Source: Fennellomyces sp. T-0311 (taxonomy: Eukaryota > Mucoromycota > Mucoromycetes > Mucorales > Lichtheimiaceae). From it: a stretch of DNA of 64,000 bases. Position numbers and translations under genes: made by a program. The DNA is taken from positions 124,001-188,000 of the forward strand of contig JALLLT010000025.1 of NCBI GenBank assembly GCA_025266875.1. The letters are read 5' to 3'. Of the stretch, positions 49,160-58,276 are shown piece by piece (positions within the stretch are counted from its first letter, which is position 1; each line of letters opens with the position of its first letter). Below the pieces are notes generated by a model. The model made no database searches, was not told the DNA's origin, and saw nothing but the letters and a program-made list of their open reading frames with translations.

Positions 49160-50189
49160 TTATGAACGCTTTGACGTGCTTTTCTTCGCCTTTTTGCGCT
49201 TTTGTGAACTCGATCCTCGTTTGGATATTCCCTTTTCGGTGCTTTCCACCCCATTCCTGGAATTGAATTGTTCTAGCGGCCAAAACGTTACCATCGAGCC
49301 ACAAGAAGCTTCTGTTTGCACCTTACCCAGTATGGCTTTTGCCTTGTTGACCTTGACCTCGTCTCCGCTATTCAGCATCGAATTGATCAGGCCCATCACA
49401 ATATTGTCGCTATAAAACAGTCGGATGAGCTTCGGTGAGCAATCAGCGCCAAATGCGTGTACATACTGCAACATGGTGTCCTCTTCGTCGACCTCCTCCT
49501 TGCGTAGATCGATTTTGTCGGGGTAAAACGAGAAATGCGGCTCCAGTCCGAAATGACGTAGTTCAAATCCACCTAGGAACCGCTCATCCGACGGATCACG
49601 AAACTGTATTGGGCCATAGTCATCCTCATCCTCATCATCTTCTTCGGGGATAAACTCATCGTCATCTTGCGTTACGTTGCCGGTTATACTGATCGGGCTA
49701 CATGGCTTGTCAATATTTGCGCAACCGCAAAGCTTAAACCGACACACATACTTTACTCCGGTTAGTAATAACGTCGGCTCGTCTGCATCTTTGAAGTGGA
49801 TATCCAATGATTGCTGCTCAATCTGTAGCCGACCGGTTACACTTTTTTTTTGTGATCTCAGCAGCGTAACCACCCCATACCTTGTTGTGTGTGAGTGAAC
49901 AAAGCGCAAATTCTGCGTTTCGTACCCGGACCTTTAACGTTGACCTTCCAGGCTTTGCATTATCCAGCAGTGATGCCTATATTCATCCACGTTAGACTTT
50001 CATTATTTCCAAGTTCCCGGAAAATACTTGCCATGGTGAGATGCATGCTGTCTTCAATTGCAAGTGTCAACGGTTCATTTGGGTGTACTACAAAGCCTGG
50101 CAAAGTTAATCACCCGGCAACGCATTAGTACAATCGAAAAGCATGCTGTGTGGAAAAAGAAAGAAAAAGTTACCAATGAAGTTGGACAT
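49160..50189 (-). CDS. Nucleoplasmin-like domain protein (Fpr3/Fpr4 N-terminal type) without FKBP domain
   Basis: Exons: 50189-50174, 50087-50032, 49976-49881, 49822-49757, 49705-49160 (259 residues). The N-terminus MSNFIVHPNEPLTLAIEDSM, then HLTMASLLDNAKPGRSTLKV, NAEFALCSLTHNKIEQQSLD and ISITGN match the nucleoplasmin-like domain of fungal nucleolar FKBPs (Fpr3/Fpr4, FKBP39/46), which bind histones. An acidic block and a Lys-rich tail (QKRKKAKKSTSKRS) follow, but the family's C-terminal peptidyl-prolyl isomerase domain is absent. The intron at 50031-49977 starts with GC. Two more in-frame candidate introns (49466-49410 and 49326-49273) have strong donors; if both are spliced the product would be 222 residues. 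It is probably a nuclear histone chaperone. Confidence 0.75.
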
Positions 50190-50551
50190 TTTGCGTTACA
50201 GAGTTTCTTTGGCCACCACTTTCGCCTCGACAACCTTTTTGAACAAGGCCTAACTCCGCAGCAACAGTGGATATACTACGGCAACAGTTGGACTTCTTGA
50301 TAGCCATTAACCAGAAACCTTATTATTAAGACATGGCGGTTCGAAATATGAACCCTGGCTTATGGCTTCGTCTGAAATCCTCCAATGTCTTTATCGAAAA
50401 TCACCCACGCGCGATTTCTGTTTATGACAGAATGAAACCCATTTTCTTACCCCTGAAGTTTTTATCTGTTGCGGTAACTCTCCGTCAGTGGTCACCTACT
50501 ATGTCTTTTGACGGTGCCAAATTCCGGAGTAGCTTCATGGCCCTGAAGAAG

Positions 50552-50588
50552 AGTGTGTGTGTGTGTGTGTGGATGGGTGTGTGTGTAG
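50552..50588. repeat. TG microsatellite
   Basis: Run of GT dinucleotides with one GGATGG interruption, in the intergenic region upstream of the GRDP-like array. Confidence 0.85.
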
Positions 50589-50772
50589 GATAGATGTATG
50601 TTCCACGAGATTTTCAATTGCCACTGCTTTACTCGAACATCAACTGTTGAAACTTGCAATGCAAAGCATTACAAATGGTATCTATCTATGCCCCAGAAAC
50701 ATTGTGTGCAAGTAAATAGCACTCTAATTATGCTTTGTTAGTATATAGCCAAGCTCTTATTTCCCTATCATG

Positions 50773-50796
50773 TTACACAATCTGACTTTCTATAAA
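50773..50796 (+). promoter_or_regulatory. Shared promoter block, GRDP-like gene A
   Basis: TTACAC (50773-50778), then TTCTATAAA (50788-50796), 55-80 bases before the ATG, with a C/T-rich leader (TCTCTTTTTCTTTCTCTTTC) directly before it. The same order of motifs occurs before genes B and C. TTCTATAAA is TATA-like; TTACAC has no assigned function. Confidence 0.5.
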
Positions 50797-50850
50797 GATT
50801 GCGTAGCAAATTACCATTGCACAGCATCTCTTTTTCTTTCTCTTTCCTTT

Positions 50851-53800
50851 ATGCCTAACGATCGATTTCTGGAACAATTCCTCTACACAGCAAGAAACAG
50901 CCCCGTGTTTGATGATGTCGTGACAGCTGAAAATTGCTATTACTACCTGTCGTTACTCGAAAGCTTTTACGAGCTTGAGCAATCGATGAGCCCTGAGCTT
51001 TTTAAGCGATACATTGTGGCTGCCGAAAGAAGATACCTAGAATTTATGACTAAAGTCGATAACTGGTACGAAGGATCGGAAGCTCTCCCATTGGGTAGTA
51101 TATAACACCTTTAACAATGCTGCTATATGCTCATTACTGTTGTCCGAAGATATTGCATATGCTTGGCACGCACATTTACTTTCGCCTTTTCGTTACTGTG
51201 AGGATCATAACTTGGCTGCGGAAACATATTCATCTCTAAAACTTCCATTTATGAAGCACTTCCCTCTAAAGCAAATGGTACATACGCATTTTTCTTTGTG
51301 ATCTAGAGAGTATACTGACAACTACGACTACAGCACTTCCAAAGAGTAAAGAAAAGTCAAGGTGGAGAAATTGGTCCTGTTCAACATCCTCTTCGTTTCC
51401 CTATATATCCTTACGTGCTTGACACTGACGAATTGCAACACACCAAATTCGATGCAAAAGCAAGATATCATCTAGATGTGTCTGCGATACATGGAAGTAC
51501 AATGACTGTAGAGCGGTTTATCCATAAGGAATTTGGTCTCTATATCAAATGTGCTTCATGTGACGAGGAACTGTTTCTCCAATCTTGGTAATAAATGCGC
51601 GTTTCTTCACAGCTTGTTTTACTAACTGATTTTAACCAGGGAAGAATATGAACAATTTCGAACGGACCCGAATGTTAGCATTCGTTGTCCCAGCTTATTG
51701 TGCAAAAATCCTGATAACACAGTCAATTCAATTTCTGTGAAGTTACTTCTAGAAGCTCTTCCACACAATGTAAAGTAAGTTACTGCTACGTATGCGGTGC
51801 ATATTAACAATAATGTATCTGACTTCAGTAATAATACGTAGGGGAACACGCTTCACAAATTGTGGAAGATTTATCAAGGAGCCCGAAAAGAACCAACGAC
51901 AATATATCCAAGCACACTTTAACCGCGTCATTAAGGCACAAAAAACCACTCTGCACAGTATCAAGGACGTGTGCAATTTACTCAGCGAGAACATTTCGGA
52001 ACTTGGTACATTTGGCGAACCTCCTGCGGATCAAAAGCATGCCCGACGTTCATATGCTAGAGGTACGCAACAGAATTACTCGATCCAAGACTGTATTTAT
52101 TAAAACTATCCATATACATAGAGTTCATCGATATTATTCGTAGCTCATATGAAGGTAATCCAACAAATCTTTCATTAGATCTGGTCCAAGCAATGCACCG
52201 GCAGCGAGAATTTATTCGTACCATGATCACAAAAATTACACCAAAATGGGTTAATCCAATGGAACTGGAAATCCCAAATGCTATACGGGACTACCATGAC
52301 TTTTTACTTCTCAACAAAGGGCAACAAGATCGTGCCATTGTTCCGACGTGGTCTGTTGGTAAATATACATATGTATAGCAACGAAAGATCAATGAAAATC
52401 TTCTAACCCACAAATTTAGATATGGTTTGGCATGTTCACATGTTACATTGCAACCAGTATACTCGTATGGGGTATCGCGAACTGGATCGAATCCTAAACC
52501 ATGATGATGTTATCTCCCATCTTGAATTGAACCAACATTTGACTGCAACAGCAGCGGCTTGGCATAAAGCATTTCCATCACTCGTGGGTCTCAATATATT
52601 CAGCCTGACGATGCAAGGAATACATAGTTGGAATCCATCACTGATGCAGAATGCACACGTTTACAATGGGTTGCAGAAAACAATGATCAACTACCATACA
52701 AGGCGGCGATTGGAAAACAGCGGAATAACTTTTACTAGGTGAGCATATCAGTCTACGTAGAGAAAAGAAATCTTGAGCATAAATGTTAATAATACCTATT
52801 ATTTAGCCCTCAGGACCTGAGTTATCATGGAATTGGTATATATTGCATATTTTCTAATATAAGTATGACTTATCAACGAGCAGATTATAAAGGTACCATG
52901 TATTGCGAAAGTCAAACTTCAAGGGAACCGTCAAAGAAGAAGTATTCCACCGATGCTTATCAGGAAATTTTCAAAGGCATCGAATACACAGGTTACGGGT
53001 ACATAGGGTAAGGCATTAAGCAGCGAAATATCAATCGCACCTCGGGCTCATTATACTTAAATCACTATTTTAGAAGTAGCGTACGTATCGACGAAGGTAG
53101 GTTGAACGGACTTCGCACAAAAGCAGAACTTTAATATGTTCAAATGAAATGTAGTTTGGAGTCCGAGCGATATTAAAAAACGGTACGTGTATTTATACAT
53201 CTACTGTAGCACTGTATACATTTATTAATCAGACATTGTAGAATTGGTATATCTCATATTGATGGATAACCGAAAGAGCAAGCGTTAACATGCAAAATCT
53301 CGTAGGAGCAACCCTTCATCCTCCTGTACATAATCGCTTTGTCCGAGAATGGACTAGTCGAAGTAATAACTATCAAAGAAAGACAGGTGAATACCATAAC
53401 TAAAAAAATTGTGTAATCTAGGGGTTGGACGCATCATGCCAGGAGCCAAAATAACACCCCTCACTCGCGAAAGAGCGAAAAAATTTTCTGTCTCCCGCAA
53501 AGGGGCATTATTCGGGGTCGATGGTCGGTTCCAGTGGTGGGTGCCCAGATACGGATTGTACGGATTGATGCGGCGAAAGTATTCCAAGAAACTCGGTGAA
53601 TGGGGATGGACAACAGACGGATTCGATTGGTATTCGGAAAGCGAGTGTAACTTTGTCCCAGAGCTTAGCGGGGAGTTCTTTGGAGCTACTTTTCGAGAAT
53701 CTCAACAACCATCCAATAATCCAACTACCGATACTACTACCGGCTCCAGTACTTTTTGCTCCAGTGGTAATTACGATTTTGGAAGCTATGATAACGGCGG

Positions 53801-53882
53801 CATTAGCTATAGCGGCGGTAGCAGTGGGGGAGACAGTGGAGGAGGTGGAGCAAGCGGAGGAGGAGATAGCAGTGGATGGTAA
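50851..53882 (+). CDS. GRDP-like (DUF1399-type) glycine-rich protein A
   Basis: Fourteen exons: 50851-51094, 51150-51277, 51334-51587, 51640-51774, 51842-52062, 52122-52358, 52420-52738, 52807-52835, 52884-53007, 53074-53096, 53155-53182, 53242-53246, 53306-53386, 53422-53882 (762 residues). The N-terminus (MPNDRFLEQFLYTARNSPVF) and ENCYYYLSLLESFYELEQSM are followed by two WH-containing repeats typical of GRDP-like proteins: DIAYAWHAHLLSPFRY and DMVWHVHMLH, with SLDLVQAMHRQREFI between. A CASC...CPSLLC pair could bind zinc. The C-terminus has FQWWVPRYGLYGLMRRKYS and WGWTTDGFDWYSESECNF, then a Gly/Ser tail ending GDSSGW. Plant relatives act in stress and development; fungal function is unknown. 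Probably intracellular: there is no signal peptide. Start: ATG right after the C/T-rich leader, since the upstream in-frame ATG at 50770 covers the TATA-like element. Confidence 0.85.
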
Positions 53883-54049
53883 AATTCGTCTATTAATGCT
53901 ATCCCTTGTTCCGTTTCTTGTGTTGGAATATGAATATTTTATAATACAGCCGATCATCCGCTAGAAAGCTCAATGGGTATAATGACGTTTTGCTGAAGTA
54001 TCAGACCAATCCAATGTAAGACAATGCTTGGCATTGTGTCTCATTGCAG

Positions 54050-54079
54050 TTACACGATTTGAGGCTGTATTTCTATATA
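54050..54079 (+). promoter_or_regulatory. Shared promoter block, GRDP-like gene B
   Basis: TTACAC (54050-54055) and TTCTATATA (54071-54079) repeat the arrangement before gene A, ending 46 bases before the ATG. Confidence 0.5.
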
Positions 54080-54125
54080 CAGGTTACCTCAACAAACAGC
54101 AACCTTTTGCTTCTCTCTTTAATAA

Positions 54126-57100
54126 ATGTCTCACGATCAATTTTTAGGGGAATTCAAACAAGTAGAAAAAAGCCCTCAGTTTGCCGATGTAGTGACGGTT
54201 GAAAACTGTTACTATTACATGTCACTGCTTGAAAGCTTTTTCGAAGTTGAACAGTCGCTGGGTCCAGAGCTCTTTAAGCGATACATTATCGCAGCTGAAA
54301 AACGGTATCTACATTTTTTACAACTCTACGAGTCGTGGACAATTCCATGTCCGGTGCCATTGGGTAGGTCATATATGTGCGTCTTGAATTTCTAAGTGCT
54401 AATGAACGCTTGCAATTACTTTAAGATATTGCATATGCTTGGCATGCGCATTTACTCTCTCCGTTTCGTTACCACGAAGACCATTATAAGGATAGAAAAA
54501 AAGATAAATATGGTAATCCATACCATTATCACTTTCCTCTAAAAGCGATGGTACGTAGACTATCCAAAGTCAGTAACATTTACTTACAATAACGTTCATA
54601 TTTTTTTTATTTGCAGCATGAATATAGAAGAAAGAAAAAGTTTGGTCCGATTCAAGACGCCAGTGACCTTAGTTACCACGAAAACTTTAAAGTGTTCCCA
54701 TGGGATCTCGATATTGACGAATTGCAATACACAGCATTCGAAGCAGATGTTCGATGTCTTTTTGCACACACATGGTTCACGCGAGATAGACCTCTCTGGG
54801 CACCGATACCGTCTACTGAAGAAAGCAAAGCTGGGGATATTCAAAGGCATTTCGGACTCTACATTCGCTGTGCCTCATGTAACGCAGAGTTATTTTTTGC
54901 AACTTGGTAGCTTGGGCATTCCATTCTGTACTCAGTTTTGCTAACCTGTTTTTTCCTGGATAGGGCCCAATACGAAGATTATCGAACCAATCCAAATGTT
55001 ACATTCCGCTGTGCCAACTATTTCTGTAAGAACCCCAATAACACTGTTGATTCAGCCGCGGTCTCAGAATTATTGTCATCATTGCCGTATAAAATTAAGT
55101 AAGAGATCATCAGCAATTATATTTTTTCATTCTCATCTAGGTTAATATCGCATAAAGGGGAACAATGCTTCACAACAATACAGGGACATTGAAAGGTCCA
55201 TACAGCGAGGAAGAAGCAGCAATCTTAGAAAGGCTTGCCTGTACCATTCGATCACGGCAAAATTCGATAAAATCCATCAGAGAAGTATGTGCCCATCTCA
55301 ATGATCCTAATCTGCTGCTTGACGTTGCCGGTATGCCTTTTCTAAACGAGGACCAAATGGATTTCCTTCGAGCATACGCCAGAGGTACTAGTACCATTGC
55401 GCTGTCACGTATGAAATGGATGCTCATCGTATGATGTACGTCCTCCAACAGATCTTGCCAAGATTATCCGTAGCACATATGAAAACAATCCGACATGTCT
55501 TTCACTGGATCTTATCCAAGCAATGCATCGACAACGGGAGTTTATTGATACTATAATTACGAAAATAACACCGAAATGGAGTAACCCGCTGGAACGTGAA
55601 ATACCTGATGCCATACGAGATTATCACGACTTCCTTCTCATTAACAAATCTGAGCGTCCCAACGCATTGATTCTTCCAAGCTGGTGTGTTGGTACGTATG
55701 TCTGTTATATAAGTAGAGTTGAATTGAAATATGTACATCAAAGCCTTTTAAAACTGTTGGCAAAGATATGGTTTGGCATGTGCATATGTTACATTTTGCC
55801 AGCTATTACAGCACGACTTTTAAGAACCTGGGACGAATCCTTAATCATGATGATACAGTTGCTCCTTTCCAATTGAATGAACGCTTACGTGCCACCGAAA
55901 AAGCTTGGGGAGATGCATCGTCATGGGTAAATGTACTCAGCAAAACGAGACAAAGCTTTGGCAGCTTGATCCCGCCAGTAATGGCAAAGCGAGTCCCCCA
56001 TGTTTACGAAAATCTGCAGAGCTCCATGATAAATCACCATGCAAGGACACGGAAGATAAAGAATAGTAAATCATTTACAGAGTGGGTATTACTTTTTTTT
56101 TGAAAAAAAAAAGTCGCCAATACGCGTTGCATTACAGCACACTCATAAGTAGAAAATAGATTTCAGGATCTGAGCTATCATGGTCTTGGTAAGTGATGGA
56201 GCCCAATTTTGATATACGACTCATTGTCCGAAAGATAATGCAAGCTGTTTTTTGAAAGAGAAATCGAAATCTGGCATGCTCTCAACGGATCCCCGTACTA
56301 CTTACGAGGATATCTTCAAAGGCATCCAGGTTACAAGCTATGGATATATTGGGTAAAACATTGTCCATATAGGCCGATAAAAGACTTACCCGTAGTTCTA
56401 TTTTTCCAAATTATATTAGCACTATTATAAGCAGCAGTAAGTATACGTGATCTGGTTACAGCAAGTAAAATATTATTAACTTAAGCAAAATAGTTCCTCG
56501 TGCAAGCGATAGTGAAAAACGGTATGTTTGCTATCTGTTTACTTCAAATCTGTACATGTTTACTAATCGGAGGATGGTAAAGAATTATTGGTATGGATGA
56601 ATTTCCAGCCGTAAAGGATTGATGACTCAACAGAAGAAAACTATGCGTCCATTAACATATTATAGAAACCGTAATGCATACTCCGGCAGCACCTTCCTAT
56701 TACAATAGACGAAGTAACATTCAAAGTGATCAACAAAAAAAAGCAACAAAGCAGCCTTAACGTTTACTTTTTTTAGTGTTTGGATGTATCAAACCAGGAT
56801 CAGAGATTAAACGCGCAACTCGTTCCGACGCAACCATGTTTGGCAAGAATCAATGGAAACTCCATGTCTTTGATAAATTGCTCCGGGAGTTTCAATGGTG
56901 GATGCCCAAGAATGGAATCTACGGATTGATGCGTCGAAAATATTCCACCAAGCATAATCAGTGGGGTTGGACAACCAATGGACTCGATTGGTACTCTCAT
57001 AATGAATGTAATTTTGTTACATCCTCGAGAAAAAGATTTGGTGCAAGGTTTCAAGAATCTGGACATTTATCTGGTAATCAAAGTCTTGCCGGCCGTGGTG

Positions 57101-57222
57101 GTGGCCTTGCTGAAGAAGATTATGGCAACGGCAATTTTGATACAGGAGACGATGGCGATTATGGTGGCGAGGACGCCGGAGGAGGTGATGATTCTGGAGG
57201 AGGCGGTGATGGTGGTATGTAG
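54126..57222 (+). CDS. GRDP-like (DUF1399-type) glycine-rich protein B
   Basis: Fourteen exons: 54126-54363, 54426-54550, 54617-54906, 54964-55098, 55158-55384, 55452-55691, 55766-56081, 56160-56188, 56259-56352, 56420-56436, 56494-56521, 56583-56590, 56666-56725, 56777-57222 (750 residues). Intron positions and phases match genes A and C; only exon lengths vary. The protein carries the family blocks ENCYYYMSLLESFFEVEQSL, DIAYAWHAHLLSPFRY, CASCNAEL with CANYFC, SLDLIQAMHRQREFI, DMVWHVHMLH, and FQWWMPKNGIYGLMRRKYS, WGWTTNGLDWYSHNECNF. Its micro-exon has eight rather than five bases, adding one isoleucine. The tail is Asp/Gly-rich (GDYGGEDAGGGDDSGG). The gap to gene A is 243 bases. Confidence 0.85.
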
Positions 57223-58276
57223 TGTATAATATGCAACAAAGTGATTGGAGTACTACCATATATTTTGTACATTCTATTTTGAGTAAGAGAAACCTTAAGG
57301 CAACTACAGTCATTTCTTAATTATGTTTACATCAGAAATAATGCATATCACTCTGTTTGACAAGCTGAGAAAGGCGAAAAAGAAAAACATCATCACGGAC
57401 ATAAAGAGTCTCAATCTAGAAAAACCGCTCAGCGACCAGCCATACCTAATGTCACACAGCATTTGCTAGATATAGCAATATCATATGTCAAGCCTAATCA
57501 CTGGATTACAAGAAATGCCATTACGAGGAAATCAATAGTACTATCATGATTTAGCCAGTGCTGGCATTGGGCCGTGCAATCAAGTCGAGTGTATCTACCA
57601 TACGCAAGTTAAAAATAAAAGTATACAATAGGTAGCTCGTATGACAGCGTTCTGTGCTACGAGCACATCAGCCCAAGGGAATTAAAATTGGCTTCCTTTC
57701 AGTCGAACGTTTCTTTTTCTGGAACCCAACCTCTTGTGGCGACGTTCGCAGATCAAAAGCAACATAGTCTATCGAGACTCCATTTGTCAGTTTTGAAGAA
57801 GCATCCAACTATCTTCACTTATACATTTTTTTCATATTCTGTATTTCAATAATGGACCACTCTTTTTTTCGTGCCAATCGTAAATAATCTATAGACAGGA
57901 CCCACACCTCACTTGGGCTTGGGGCTAATGCAAAAAAAAAATATCGCCTGTTTTTTTTTACGGTGATCATTTATTGTTGGTATATAATTTCAATAATCTC
58001 ACAGTTTGATTTTTCATTACGTGAAACAGCCTTTGTAAACCTGAAAGCCACGTTTCAGTGAATGTGTATACCCTTGTTTGCGTCAAAAAACTTTCCCTTA
58101 TCATGATTTGCGCCGAAATGCTCACGGTCGAAAATTCCGAAGCCTGGCTTCAACATCGTACTATCTACGGCTTTTATCCGTTGTTGTGTTACACCACTTG
58201 AGGCTGACCTTCTATAATAGATTGGGCAGTAATTTTACAATCACGCAACACTTCTTTTTTTTTCTCTCTTCCCTTT
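57223..58276. other. Intergenic between GRDP-like genes B and C
   Basis: Much longer than the 243 bases between A and B. No gene is seen. The last 90 bases carry the shared promoter block of gene C. Confidence 0.5.
58189..58218 (+). promoter_or_regulatory. Shared promoter block, GRDP-like gene C
   Basis: TTACAC (58189-58194) and TTCTATAAT (58210-58218), 21 bases apart as before gene B, with a C/T-rich leader (CTTCTTTTTTTTTCTCTC) to the ATG at 58277. Confidence 0.5.

Larger units (their letters stand above)
50190..50850. other. Intergenic, divergent promoters with a TG repeat
   Basis: No gene is seen. It contains a TG/GT microsatellite (50552-50588) and, near its right end, the promoter block shared with the other two GRDP-like genes (50773-50796). 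Confidence 0.5.
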
